The translations under genes and the position numbers were made by a program. 56,823 nt of DNA from Parafrankia elaeagni (GTDB taxonomy: Bacteria > Actinomycetota > Actinomycetes > Frankiales > Frankiaceae), in the NCBI RefSeq assembly GCF_000374165.1, contig NZ_KB893736.1:1-56823 (forward strand), read 5' to 3'. Below are positions 18,190 to 26,838 of this stretch, piece after piece. Numbering within the stretch: the first letter of the stretch is position 1; each line of letters starts with the position of its first letter. Below the pieces are notes generated by a model. It was not told the DNA's origin. It did no database searches and was given only the letters and a program-made list of their open reading frames with translations.

Positions 18190-20520
18190 ATGAGCGGCTC
18201 GGCGACGTCCACGCTGGCGAACGCCGCAACGACCCTCGCGTATCTCGCGATCTGCCTGTCGATCGCCCGCGGCCTGTGGCACTCGGGTCAGTGGCGTAAC
18301 AACCCGCTCGGCCTGGCGACAGCCGCGATCTTCTTCACGTGCGCGATCGGCCACGGCTCGCACATCTTTCACGACCCGCACCACACCAGCCATGGTGGGC
18401 ACGGCGTCACCGGCGGAACCGGCCTCGGCGGGACCGATACGTCCACCGGGACCGATACGTCCACCGGGACCGGCACGTCCACCGGAACCGGGGTGGCGGC
18501 CGAACCGAGCCTGGTCGACATCCACTTTCTCGCCACCAGCTGGGATGTCCTGACTGCCACGGTGGGCATCTGGTACTGGACGTTACGCGGCAGGTTCCCG
18601 GCGCTCGTCCGTGGCGCCGCCCTGTTCGAGGATCTCCGGCTCCGAGAGGCCACCCAACGGACACTGCGCGAAAGCGAGGAGCGCTACCGCGAGATCGTCG
18701 AGACGACCTCCGACGGCGTCGTCCTCCTGAGCGCCACCGGTGAGATCACCTACTGCAACACCCAGTTCACCGCACTCGTCGGGCGACCCGCCCCCGGCAC
18801 TCCTTTCATTGACCTCGTTCTGGACGTCGACCGGGCCGAGGCCCTCGACGCGCTCGACGCCATCCGCGGCGGTGCGGCCCGCCGGCTGGAGGTGCGGCTG
18901 AGACACAGTGAGGCACGGACGGTCTGTGCCCAGGTGGCGCTGACCGCCCGGGTCAGCCCCTCGGGCGCCGTCGACGGGACACTGGTGATCGTCACCGACG
19001 TCACCGAGCAGAAGAACATCGAGGCCCAGCTGCGCCAGGCACAGCGGCTGGACGCCCTCGGGCAGCTCGCCGGCGGCATCGCGCACGACTTCAACAACCT
19101 GCTCACCGTCATCGACGGGTACGCCACCCTCGTGCTCGCGCGCGGCGACCTCGACGGCGGCGTCCGCCAGGACCTGACCGCCGTCCGCGACGCCGCCGCG
19201 CGCGCCACCGGGCTGACCAGCCAGCTCCTCGCCTTCTCCCGGACGAGCGACGTCCGGCCCGGGCCGGTCGACCTGAACGACCTGGTCCGCGGGCTGGAGG
19301 CCATGCTGCGCCGGCTCATCCGCGAGGACATCGACCTCGTGGTCATCCCCTCGCCACGGCCGGCCGTCGTCCGGATCGACCGGGGCAAGCTGGAGCAGGT
19401 ACTGGTCAACCTGGCCGTCAACAGCCGCGATGCGATGCCGGAGGGCGGCCGGCTGCTCATCCGGGTCGACCTCGTCGACGGGACCACACCGGCGTACGGC
19501 TTCACCGCGCCTCGCGGCACCCTCACCCAGCCGTTCGTCCGCCTCACCGTCGCCGACACCGGGCACGGCATGCCGGACGACGTCCGCGCCCGCATCTTCG
19601 AGCCGTTCTTCACCACCAAACCACCGGGCAGCGGCACCGGGCTGGGGCTCGCGACCGTCTACGGGATCGTGCGGCAGGCCGAGGGCACCGTCGGCGTCGA
19701 CTCCGTGCCGGGACTCGGCGCCACCTTCCGCGTCGACCTGCCGGCGTCGTCCCACACCCGCCCGGACAGCCCGCCCGGCGGTTCACCCGGCGGTTCACCC
19801 GGCGCCGCCGGAGCCGACGGCGCCGTCGGAACTGCCGGTCAGCTGGCCGCAGGGGCGTCGGACGGCAACGTCGCCGGCCTGCGGCCTGCTCACTCACGGG
19901 AGATCACGCCGGCGTGGCCACTGCCCCGCGACGACCGGCGGGCCAATCGCGGGCGGGCGACCATCCTGCTCGCCGAGGACGACGACGCCGTGCGCGAACT
20001 CGCCGAACGGGTCCTGCGGGCCGCCGGCCACCTCGTGGTGTGTGCCGCGGACGGCCGGATGGCGATCGATCTGGCCCGCGGCCTGACCCTCGTCGACCTG
20101 CTGGTCACCGACGTCATCCTGCCCGGCCGCAACGGTCGCCAGCTCGCCGAGGAGCTGACCAGGATGTTCCCCGGCCTACCGGTCGTGTTCACCTCCGCCT
20201 ACAGCCGCGGCATGCTCGCCGGCCACGGCGCCAGCCTCGGTGTCGGCTACCTGCCCAAGCCGTTCACCCCCGACGTCCTGGCGGAGGCCGTCCGGGTGGC
20301 GCTCGACGCGCCGGACCCACTGAACGCCCTCGACCGCCGCGATCCGCCGGACCGTTCGGACCCCCGGGATCCCCGGGACCCACCGGATGGCCGCCGGTCA
20401 GACAGCCACTCCCAGCCGGGACCGGCGGCAGGCATCCCCTCCGCCCGGATTCCACCGATTCGCCTACCCAGCACACCGCCAGGTCGACACAGGGAGCGAC
20501 GAACCAGGCGTGGCCCGTAG
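18190..20520 (+). CDS. Membrane hybrid sensor histidine kinase (PAS-HisKA-HATPase-receiver)
   Basis: From the ATG at 18190 (776 residues) the N-terminus holds about three membrane segments ([31 protein letters not shown], and [12 protein letters not shown]), interrupted by a [13 protein letters not shown] repeat. A PAS domain (about 160-275) follows, then HisKA with [17 protein letters not shown] (phospho-accepting His near 298), HATPase motifs [21 protein letters not shown] and [11 protein letters not shown], and a C-terminal receiver domain with [10 protein letters not shown] and phospho-acceptor [11 protein letters not shown] (about 590-710). The tail is Asp/Pro/Arg-rich. Such kinases sense a signal and relay phosphate within one polypeptide; no separate response regulator is seen here. 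It lies 162 bases after the kinase gene, possibly in the same transcription unit. An upstream in-frame ATG at 18076 is less likely. Confidence 0.88.
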   Translation: MSGSATSTLANAATTLAYLAICLSIARGLWHSGQWRNNPLGLATAAIFFTCAIGHGSHIFHDPHHTSHGGHGVTGGTGLGGTDTSTGTDTSTGTGTSTGTGVAAEPSLVDIHFLATSWDVLTATVGIWYWTLRGRFPALVRGAALFEDLRLREATQRTLRESEERYREIVETTSDGVVLLSATGEITYCNTQFTALVGRPAPGTPFIDLVLDVDRAEALDALDAIRGGAARRLEVRLRHSEARTVCAQVALTARVSPSGAVDGTLVIVTDVTEQKNIEAQLRQAQRLDALGQLAGGIAHDFNNLLTVIDGYATLVLARGDLDGGVRQDLTAVRDAAARATGLTSQLLAFSRTSDVRPGPVDLNDLVRGLEAMLRRLIREDIDLVVIPSPRPAVVRIDRGKLEQVLVNLAVNSRDAMPEGGRLLIRVDLVDGTTPAYGFTAPRGTLTQPFVRLTVADTGHGMPDDVRARIFEPFFTTKPPGSGTGLGLATVYGIVRQAEGTVGVDSVPGLGATFRVDLPASSHTRPDSPPGGSPGGSPGAAGADGAVGTAGQLAAGASDGNVAGLRPAHSREITPAWPLPRDDRRANRGRATILLAEDDDAVRELAERVLRAAGHLVVCAADGRMAIDLARGLTLVDLLVTDVILPGRNGRQLAEELTRMFPGLPVVFTSAYSRGMLAGHGASLGVGYLPKPFTPDVLAEAVRVALDAPDPLNALDRRDPPDRSDPRDPRDPPDGRRSDSHSQPGPAAGIPSARIPPIRLPSTPPGRHRERRTRRGP

Positions 20521-20627
20521 TAACTGGGCTTTCAGTGGCCTCTTCCCATCCAGACAAACTTCGCCGCTCCTCACAGAGGGCGCCGTTTCGCCTCCACGGA
20601 CGACACGGAAGGCACGAGAATGGGGGT

Positions 20628-21398
20628 GTGAACAACGGGAGCGCACTGACGCGCGCAGCCGTGTCCAACTTCGTGCCCAGCATCCATGCCTTCGCGTTTG
20701 TCAATGCCTTCCCCCGCCAGCCGGTCCTGCGGATCCCGGTGGCCGGCCTGGGCTCGATCCCGATCGGGGACGCGAGCCGAGGCCTGTGCGGTGGAATGAT
20801 CTATACCGTGCGGGACCTGTTCGAGTTCGGCCTCGCGCCCCCGCCGGCGTCCAGCCCGCCCGCCGCCGAGACACCGCTGTACCGCTACCTCGTCCGGCGG
20901 CTGTTCGACAGCTTCGACGGCCCCCGCGGGGTCTACCGCTACTACCGCCTGATGAGCGCCGCCGACACCGACACCGAGCTCGCCCGCGGCCGGCTGCGGC
21001 TGCCCGGCGCCTCGTCGACCAGCGTGGCGAAGGAGTGGCCGCTGATCCGCCACGACCTGGACCGCGGCCTGCTCAGCCCGCTCGGCATCATCACCACCCG
21101 GTCGGCCGACCCGATGCGGCTCGGCCTGAACCACCAGGTCCTCGCCTACGGCTACGAGCAGCGTGGGCGCCGGGTCACCCTGCGGGTCTACGACCCGAAC
21201 ACCCCGCGGCCCGCGGCGGACGACGTCACGCTGTCCTTCGACGTCCTCGGCCCGGCAGGCGCCGCCGCGCCGCTGCGCATCGAGCACACGATCGCGATCG
21301 GCGGACGTCCCGTCCGCGCGTTCTTCCGCTCCCGCTACCGCCGCGCCGACCCGCGACCCGCGCTCACCCCGGGCTGGGAGATCCTCCGCCGCCGCTGA
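20628..21398 (+). CDS. Unknown protein with a papain-like Cys-His-Asp/Asn pattern
   Basis: The GTG at 20628 gives 256 residues; a later GTG near 20660 is possible. I do not recognise the family by name. Three features resemble papain-fold hydrolases of the C39-like kind: DASRGLCGGMIYTVRDLF (candidate nucleophile Cys at the start of a helix), LNHQVLAYGYE (candidate His on a strand) and RVYDPNTPRP (candidate Asp/Asn). No signal peptide is visible, so it is probably cytoplasmic. The gene stands alone between the histidine kinase gene and tRNA-Glu. The triad is inferred from spacing and motif look only. Confidence 0.6.
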   Translation: MNNGSALTRAAVSNFVPSIHAFAFVNAFPRQPVLRIPVAGLGSIPIGDASRGLCGGMIYTVRDLFEFGLAPPPASSPPAAETPLYRYLVRRLFDSFDGPRGVYRYYRLMSAADTDTELARGRLRLPGASSTSVAKEWPLIRHDLDRGLLSPLGIITTRSADPMRLGLNHQVLAYGYEQRGRRVTLRVYDPNTPRPAADDVTLSFDVLGPAGAAAPLRIEHTIAIGGRPVRAFFRSRYRRADPRPALTPGWEILRRR

Positions 21399-21429
21399 AC
21401 CGGGCCGATCCGTCGAGACCGAGCGATCC

Positions 21430-21458
21430 GTGCCGCCGGCGGCGTTTGTCGGCGGCAC
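21430..21458 (+). terminator. Hairpin, likely terminator of the upstream gene
   Basis: GTGCCGCCG (21430-21438) and CGGCGGCAC (21450-21458) form a perfect 9-base-pair GC stem about 30 bases after the stop of the preceding gene. There is no T-run, as is common in high-GC actinobacteria. Confidence 0.55.
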
Positions 21459-21475
21459 GGCCGATCGCCTATGCT
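21446..21475 (+). promoter_or_regulatory. Promoter of tRNA-Glu
   Basis: TTGTCG (21446-21451), an 18-base spacer and TATGCT (21470-21475) lie about 57 bases before tRNA-Glu. The -35 box overlaps the right arm of the preceding hairpin. Confidence 0.5.
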
Positions 21476-21532
21476 TACCGGTGTTCTGATGCTGGGCGCT
21501 GCGGTGGTCACCCACCTCATCCCCGGTTCGCG

Positions 21533-21605
21533 GCCCCCATCGTCTAGCGGCCCAGGACGTCGCCCTTTCAAGGCGGTAGCACGGGTTCGAATCCCGTTGG
21601 GGGCA
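21533..21605 (+). tRNA. tRNA-Glu (TTC)
   Basis: The cloverleaf is complete: acceptor GCCCCCA/TGGGGGC, anticodon stem CGCC/GGCG with loop CTTTCAA (anticodon TTC), T-arm ACGGG TTCGAAT CCCGT, discriminator A and no encoded CCA. Its 3' part, from CGTCGCCC in the anticodon stem, is repeated at 25162, marking it as an integration target. Confidence 0.95.
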
Positions 21606-21622
21606 CACTCCGATCATCAGCT
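21558..21622 (+). repeat. Left attachment-site repeat (attL), 3' part of tRNA-Glu
   Basis: From CGTCGCCCTTTCAAGG through the end of tRNA-Glu to CACTCCGATCA this stretch is nearly identical to 25162-25227. The only indel is five versus six G in the acceptor strand. This is the classic mark of site-specific integration at a tRNA 3' end; here the tRNA gene remains whole on this side. Confidence 0.85.
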
Positions 21623-21623
21623 A

Positions 21624-21649
21624 GAACCCCCGTCCTACCAGGGGGTTTG
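21624..21649 (+). terminator. Terminator after tRNA-Glu
   Basis: AACCCCC (21625-21631) and GGGGGTT (21641-21647) form a stem followed by TTGA, 20 bases after tRNA-Glu. Confidence 0.6.
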
Positions 21650-21746
21650 ACCTCGCTGAACCTCCTTTGGCTGTCCGGCCGTGTCCGGTTGGTACCGGCG
21701 GACTCCGGCGGTCCGCGCCGAAGTGGTGCCGAAGTCCGCCGCTCCC

Positions 21747-22050
21747 CTACCCGCAGTCGGATCCGCCTCCTGGATCCGGTTCGGCAGGCTTCCAGCCGAG
21801 GGCTTCCTCGATCCGGCCTCGCATGCGGACCTCCTCACCGTCGAGGCACTTCGCGTAGATCTTGAAGAGTACGTCGACACCGTGCCCCGCCCAAGCGGCG
21901 ACCAGCGTCGGGGGAACACCGGCGTTCAGCCACGTGGACACCGCGGCGTAGCGGAGGTCGTACGGCGTCTTCGCGAGCACCGACGCGGCGACCTCGGCTG
22001 TTCTCCGGCCGCCGTCACGAACAGCCGGCCGCCGGGGCCAGACCCCGAAC
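21747..22050 (-). pseudogene. Tyrosine recombinase (integrase), C-terminal remnant
   Basis: The C-terminal catalytic part is clear: YDLRYAAVSTWLNAGVP (catalytic Arg), AWAGHGVDVLFKIYAKCL (His, and Tyr nucleophile) and the tail RGRIEEALGW. It is close to integrases of actinomycete integrative elements that insert into tRNA genes. In another frame upstream, GRLFVTAAGEQ continues the family match, so there is a frameshift near 21990. The N-terminal two thirds, with the core-binding domain, are missing. It sits beside the left repeat, as expected of the island's own integrase. Confidence 0.8.
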
Positions 22051-22334
22051 AGCCGAAGATGGCGGTGCCCTGTCTGCGAGGCGAGCGGGGCTGTCGCGGC
22101 AAGCGGGGCATCAGGGGAGATGGCCCCCCGCCTCCTGGAGGCCTGCGAGACCCGCCGGGGGGCGCCGGGGGGCGCCGGACCCAGCTGGGTCCGGAACCGC
22201 CAGGACCGACTCGGCTACCGCTGTGGAGGCGGAGGCCATCTCCCCTATGACGGGCCCTGCCGACCCAATGGGCGCGACGACCGATCTGCTGATAGCCGGC
22301 GGGGCAGCCGTGCTCGCCGGCGTGATGGGCATCG
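22051..22334. other. Decayed region inside the island, no gene seen
   Basis: No frame reads as a credible protein. A short plus-strand piece just before the next feature (ATTDLLIAGGAAVLAGVMGIG) looks like a membrane helix in a different frame from the fragment that follows, suggesting frameshift decay of one gene. Confidence 0.4.
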
Positions 22335-22706
22335 GTGAGCGGACAGAACACGGCCGCCGCCGTTCTGGCCGCGGTTGGGGTACTGCTACCGGTCGTGGCA
22401 CTCCTCGCAGACAGGGCAACTGCTCGCTCGGGTGACCTGGACATCGAGAAGGTGGCCGACCGGCTTGCCGACCTTGTCCGCGACCAGTGGCCGAGGGGCG
22501 AGGCCATGGCAGCCTCGGGACCCTGCAGGGTCCAGCTGCCGAGGGCAGAGGCTACCTGTGGGCACAGGGGAATCCCCGCGTCGAGCGCACAGGGCATCAC
22601 GGCCTTGGATGCGGGCGGGGCCAGAAGGGATGCGACGAGCGGTTACCTGGTCTCGAAGACGGATGATCGGATTCGCCGATCGGCCGACTCGGTACTACTC
22701 GGCTAA
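22335..22706 (+). pseudogene. Probable N-terminal fragment of a NACHT/STAND-type protein
   Basis: From the GTG at 22335 the frame starts with a membrane helix (TAAAVLAAVGVLLPVVALLAD) followed by a VADRLADLVRDQW pattern. I know that arrangement from the N-terminus of actinobacterial NACHT and related NTPases (helix, then RLA..V..QW..E). After about residue 60 the sequence loses protein character and no NTPase motifs follow. I read it as the surviving 5' end of such a gene, truncated on the island. It could instead be a chance frame. Confidence 0.3.
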
Positions 22707-22795
22707 CCATCCGCACGGGGTTACCGCTCTGGCCCGGCCCACAGGGCAAGCCTGGTGCAGGAGACGTGGCGAGAGCGAGTGGCCATCGCCAAGGC

Positions 22796-23878
22796 TCAGG
22801 ATGGGGATGGGGATGGGGATGCTACGAGACCACGTCGAGCGAGGTGAGCATGTGCCGCGCGCGCGTGCTCGACATCGAATATCTCGCTTTTCCTGGTCGA
22901 CCAGGAGCGTACCGCGGAAACTACATCACCGGCGTTCGCCGCGTTGCAATGAGCACTGGTGTAGTGGACCGTGGCGAGAAGCTCCAACCCCCAGGGAAAC
23001 TCGTAACCAGCGATTGTTCGCTGAAGTTCCTCTATAGCTAGCCAATAGTCACGGTCCCCGTCGAGGAGATCATGCGCTTCGCGTACAGCCTGCGGATCAA
23101 GTGTCAGGACCGCTTTGCTACCCGAACTGCCATCACCGAAGCCTTTGATGAAGTGCCCTTCAAGGCTTGAGATCAGCTGGTTCAAAGCTTCCGAATAGGG
23201 ACCGTAGTGCCCGCGGGCGAACTTCATCCCTACAGGCCAACCAGATTCCTGGAGAAGGTAAGCGATCTTGTGCGCCTCAATTAGTGAGATTCGCGCTTCT
23301 ATCGAGAGACCCGACGCCATGCTGACTACGATGTAGCGTTCGAATGCGAGCAAGATGGCAGCCCGAATCCTTGTCATCCTGGGCCTGGGAGTTCGTACAG
23401 GCATCGAGGCTGAATCGGGTGCGCCCGCCGGCCTGTAGAGGCGGACGTCGACATCGGAGAGCGTGGAAAGCGAATCCACAATGATCGGGCGAACTTCCGA
23501 CCATGCTAGTCCGCCGTTCCCACACCCCAACGGAGGCACCGCGATCGATGATATATTCAACTCACGAATAACCCTGACGAGATCAGTCAGCCCTTCGGTG
23601 ATGCTTGTAATGCGAGATTTCGACTTCCAATGCGACTTCGTCGGGAAGTTGATGATGTAGTAAGGGCTGCTCAGGCTATCCAATTTTGACACGAACATAC
23701 GGCCAAGCTGAACCTCGCCATGGCTGCACGCGGCACTGTAGGAGTCGTAGTTCTCAGGGAAAGCCCTCTTGAACTGGAGGGCAATACCCTTCCCCATAAC
23801 ACCAACAGTGTTGACTGTATTGACCAGCGCGTCCACGTCCGCGGCGAGAAGATTGCCCTCCACCTCAGTCACTGGCAT
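22796..23878 (-). CDS. darG: DarG antitoxin, macrodomain DNA ADP-ribosyl glycohydrolase
   Basis: Residues 1-150 are a macrodomain: VEGNLLAADVDALVNTVNTVGVMGKGIA (ADP-ribose-binding loop) and VPPLGCGNGGLAW. It removes ADP-ribose from thymidine in DNA. Residues about 165-350 form the C-terminal domain that in DarG binds and blocks the toxin (LSLIEAHKIAYLLQESG, FARGHYGPYSEAL). The ATG at 23878 follows GGAGGGG with good spacing and starts 19 bases after the darT stop, so the pair is an operon. The C-terminus ends in SPSPSPS, encoded by a GGGGAT hexanucleotide repeat. A/T use is higher than in neighbouring genes, consistent with transfer. Confidence 0.92.
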   Translation of the reverse strand: MPVTEVEGNLLAADVDALVNTVNTVGVMGKGIALQFKRAFPENYDSYSAACSHGEVQLGRMFVSKLDSLSSPYYIINFPTKSHWKSKSRITSITEGLTDLVRVIRELNISSIAVPPLGCGNGGLAWSEVRPIIVDSLSTLSDVDVRLYRPAGAPDSASMPVRTPRPRMTRIRAAILLAFERYIVVSMASGLSIEARISLIEAHKIAYLLQESGWPVGMKFARGHYGPYSEALNQLISSLEGHFIKGFGDGSSGSKAVLTLDPQAVREAHDLLDGDRDYWLAIEELQRTIAGYEFPWGLELLATVHYTSAHCNAANAGDVVSAVRSWSTRKSEIFDVEHARAAHAHLARRGLVASPSPSPS

Positions 23879-23897
23879 CGCGTCCCCTCCAATCCTC

Positions 23898-24530
23898 CTA
23901 GTAGTACCAATTATCCCTTACCGCAACCGGTGTGGCTGCAGGTACACAGGCTTGCGCCTGAGCTTTGTAAAAATCGCTTTTAACTACAATACCCCTGACG
24001 CAACTCCATGGCAACTCCCCACGAACGAGAAATTCCGCCATTCTGCGGCGCATGCGATCGCCGTCTTCGACCGTATCTCTCCACATAATTTCCGTCATAA
24101 TCTGCCAATCAACAGCATCTTCCAGCTGTTTTCGATCATTGAAGTGCCGCGTTACACCGGCGGCACAGTTTCCGTCACTACCCACCCACCGAAGGCCGGC
24201 CTGTTGAACAGTGCCGATCGTCGTTACGATGTAAGCCAAGGGATCCTGGCCCCCGTCATACCCGTCCACGTTCCCTTTATAGATCTTGTAGAGCATCGGA
24301 GAACGTGGCGCGTAATAAAAAGGGACGTATTCGCCTACTACACCGTAGGGGTCAACCCGAACAGGCTTCGCTCGCCGGTGCTCTTTGATATCCCTGTCTG
24401 CGCATTCGTGCACGGCCGCACCTTCAGCCTTCAGCCTGACGTCGGCGCGCAGGCCGCCGTCTCGGACAATGGACTGCAGATTGGCCACATGCGTGAAGTG
24501 CATGACAGTTCGATCGACAAGATCCGCCAC
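23898..24530 (-). CDS. darT: DarT toxin, thymidine-specific DNA ADP-ribosyltransferase
   Basis: The 210-residue protein has the DarT layout: MHFTHVANLQSIVRDGGL (NAD-binding His and start of the fold, residues 10-27), YVPFYYAPRSPMLY (69-81, ADP-ribosylation loop region) and WQIMTEIMWRDT with the catalytic Glu147. DarT attaches ADP-ribose to thymine bases in single-stranded DNA, stopping replication; phage-induced release from DarG can abort infection. All key parts look intact. The GTG at 24530 lacks a clear ribosome-binding site; the ATG nine codons later (MHFTH) is also possible. darT precedes darG as in known operons. Confidence 0.92.
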   Translation of the reverse strand: MADLVDRTVMHFTHVANLQSIVRDGGLRADVRLKAEGAAVHECADRDIKEHRRAKPVRVDPYGVVGEYVPFYYAPRSPMLYKIYKGNVDGYDGGQDPLAYIVTTIGTVQQAGLRWVGSDGNCAAGVTRHFNDRKQLEDAVDWQIMTEIMWRDTVEDGDRMRRRMAEFLVRGELPWSCVRGIVVKSDFYKAQAQACVPAATPVAVRDNWYY

Positions 24531-25161
24531 GAGGGCACAGTACGCCCGACCATGCCGAGGCTCGGCCTCAGGGTCGCATCCAGGGAGGAAGTACCCGAAC
24601 GGTGGTACTGGAGTGACCCACTCAGGTTCATGGACCCCTCCCCGGTTGTGACGCTACGAGGCGCCGCGCCCCACAGTCTCTGGGAATATCGCACATCTGT
24701 TCGCCTCGAGGGAGGCTTCAGGGCAGTTTTACCCGATTTAGCCAATAGTACCGTTGACAGAATGCATGTAGATCGCGACCTTGAGTCACCGAAGTGACGC
24801 TCGTCGACGAAGGGGTTGGCCTGAGTAACCATGGCGACCAGGTGTATCCGCGTCTGCACGTGGAGGCACAGTTCCTCCTCCTTAGATCTCAAGATCTACA
24901 GAAACTGCGCGGGTCCTCGACGCTCGCTCTGTCGTAGGACGGAGGAGTGTCCCCACACGACGAGCCGGGCCACCAAGCGCTCCGCGCGATGTCCCGACGG
25001 CCGGCACCACGAAACTCCAAGCGACTGCGCGGGGTCCCGACGGAGCGCGGGCTTCGACCCCAACTCTTCATGATCACGCCAAATACGTGCCGAAACTCGA
25101 TCCGCAGATGGTCGCCATTCGACAAAAGACCAGTTCAGAAGGGGTGCAGTGACCGGGTGTC
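24531..25161. other. Upstream region of darT to the right island end, no gene seen
   Basis: No plausible protein is encoded on either strand. The frames overlapping darT are its shadows, and the rest lacks ribosome-binding sites and protein-like composition. It should contain the darTG promoter on the minus strand; A/T-rich sequence around 24725-24775 is the likeliest place, but no clear hexamer pair is visible. Confidence 0.5.
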
Positions 25162-25227
25162 CGTCGCCCTTTCAAGGCGGTAGCACGGGTTCGAATCCCG
25201 TTGGGGGGCACACTCCGATCACCAGCC
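25162..25227 (+). repeat. Right attachment-site repeat (attR), truncated tRNA-Glu copy
   Basis: It repeats the anticodon-arm-to-3'-end part of tRNA-Glu and about 15 bases beyond, with one extra G in the acceptor strand. The 5' half of the tRNA is absent, so it is not a functional gene. Similarity to the left side continues past this point (see findings). Confidence 0.85.
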
Positions 25228-25254
25228 AAAACCCCGCCCCGCCAGGGGTTTTGG
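25226..25254 (+). terminator. Terminator hairpin after the truncated tRNA copy
   Basis: CCAAAACCCC (25226-25235) and GGGGTTTTGG (25245-25254) form a perfect 10-base-pair stem. It corresponds in position to the hairpin after the intact tRNA-Glu, but is longer. Confidence 0.65.
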
Positions 25255-25474
25255 CCTCGCTGAACCTCCCTGGGCTGTCCGGCCGTGTCCAGCTGGCACC
25301 GGCAGACCCCGGCACCCCGGCCGGCCGTTCCGAAGCGTGGGCGCGGATCGGCCAGGCCTGACACCGGCCGGGCATGGGGTGCGACCCACCGCAGGGTGTC
25401 CCGCATCTCGTGCGGTGGGCGCCTCAGCGAGGGTCCGCCTCGTGGCCGCGGCGGCGCGGCCACACTCAAGAGCC

Positions 25475-26758
25475 ATGGGGCATGGGCATCACCACAGCGC
25501 AGGTGCGGGGACCGGCGAAACATCACAGTCAGCCACCATCGTCATGGCGGTGGCGGTGGCACTGTTCCTCATCATCACCACGGTCGGTCTTGTCCTGCTC
25601 TGGCCCTCTTCCGACACCCCGGAGATCTCCGAAGACCTCCAGGGCCTGGTGGGCGGAGCCAGCCAGCTCGTCGACGCCACCATCGAACGTGCCGGGCGAG
25701 GTCCTTGCCCTGATCTCACCGGCACGGGGGCACCCCCGGCGACCTGCGACCAGATCGACGTCGTCCTGGACGATGCGTCGGAATCCGACGGCCGGCTTCA
25801 CCTTGACACCCTGGTCGACCCGACCGGTCCCGTCCTGGAAGCCGGCGACAAGGTCCGTCTCGCACCCACCACCAACATCGCGGGCCAGGCCACCTACTAC
25901 GTGGCGGACTTCCAACGCTCCGCACCCATCGGCTGGATCGCGTTCCTTACCGCCGTGGTGGTCGTCGTGGTGGCCCGTTGGCGCGGACTGGCCGCACTCG
26001 TCGGCCTCGTTCTCAGCTACCTGGTGATCGTCGAGTTCACGTTGCCGTCCCTGCTCGACGGGCATTCGCCCGTCGCGGTGGCGCTGACGACAGGCACCGC
26101 CCTGGTCGTCGCCCTGCTCTACCTCGCCCACGGCGTCTCCGCCCGCACGACCGCCGCCCTGCTCGGGACCCTTGCCAGCATGGCACTCGCCGGCGCGTTC
26201 GGCGCACTGGCGATCGATGTCGCCCGAATCACCGGGCTCGGCTCGGACGAGGACGTGATGCTCAAGGGATTCGCCGGGCAGCTCAGCCTGCCCGGCCTGA
26301 TCCTCGCCAGTGTCATCATCGGCTCCCTCGGCCTGATCAACGACATGACGATCACCCAGGCCGCCGCGGTCTGGGAAGTCTCCGACGCGGCCCCGCAGGC
26401 CTCGTTGCGACACCTGTACCGCTCCGGGATGCGTGTCGGACGCGATCACATCGCCTCCAGCGTCTACACCCTCGTACTCGCCTATGCCGGCGCCGCGCTG
26501 CCGACCCTGCTCCTGTTCACCCTCGCCGACCGCAGCAACACCGACCTGGCCAGCACCGACCTCGTCGGCGCCGAGATCGTACGGACCGCGGCCGGCACCA
26601 TCGGCCTCGTCGCCTCGGTCCCCCTCACCACAGCCATCGCCGCCCTCGCCGCCTCACGACGACACCCGTCAACCTCGGCGCCCTCTTCCCACGACACCGA
26701 CCCAGCCGGTCACGCAGATGCCGACACCCGGCCCCTCACCTACCGGGCCAGCTACTGA
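25475..26758 (+). CDS. YibE/F-family multi-pass membrane protein
   Basis: The chosen ATG at 25475 (MGHGHHHS...) gives 427 residues. One N-terminal membrane helix (TIVMAVAVALFLIITTVGLVLL) leads to an extracytoplasmic domain of about 130 residues, including GDKVRLAP. Seven or so further helices start at IGWIAFLTAVVVVVVA. The family hallmark is the membrane core with GLVLSYLVIVEFTLPSLL, FGALAIDVARITGLGSDE and LINDMTITQAAAVWEV. The function of YibE/F proteins is not established; transport is assumed. The ribosome-binding site is weak (CAAGAG). The gene stands alone beside the island end. Confidence 0.85.
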   Translation: MGHGHHHSAGAGTGETSQSATIVMAVAVALFLIITTVGLVLLWPSSDTPEISEDLQGLVGGASQLVDATIERAGRGPCPDLTGTGAPPATCDQIDVVLDDASESDGRLHLDTLVDPTGPVLEAGDKVRLAPTTNIAGQATYYVADFQRSAPIGWIAFLTAVVVVVVARWRGLAALVGLVLSYLVIVEFTLPSLLDGHSPVAVALTTGTALVVALLYLAHGVSARTTAALLGTLASMALAGAFGALAIDVARITGLGSDEDVMLKGFAGQLSLPGLILASVIIGSLGLINDMTITQAAAVWEVSDAAPQASLRHLYRSGMRVGRDHIASSVYTLVLAYAGAALPTLLLFTLADRSNTDLASTDLVGAEIVRTAAGTIGLVASVPLTTAIAALAASRRHPSTSAPSSHDTDPAGHADADTRPLTYRASY

Positions 26759-26838
26759 CAACGGACCTCGGGACCGGCTTCGGTTGCTGCGGCAGGCACC
26801 TGGCGGGCTGTCATCAGACCAGCGCCGCCCCGACAGGC

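Larger units (their letters stand above)
21558..25213. mobile_element. Small integrated island at tRNA-Glu, carrying darTG
   Basis: The duplicated tRNA-Glu 3' end brackets about 3.65 kb. Inside are a tyrosine-integrase remnant next to the left repeat, a probable NACHT/STAND gene fragment and the intact DarT/DarG pair. No replication, transfer or excision genes are seen, and the integrase is broken, so the island should be immobile now. The darTG part has visibly more A and T than the flanking chromosome. Confidence 0.75.

Noticed and set aside
23769-24797. 342-residue open frame on the plus strand
   Set aside because: It is antisense to the darT/darG junction and darT; no ribosome-binding site or family.
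25162-25213. Second tRNA-Glu gene
   Set aside because: Only the 3' part of the tRNA is present; the acceptor 5' strand and D-arm are missing.
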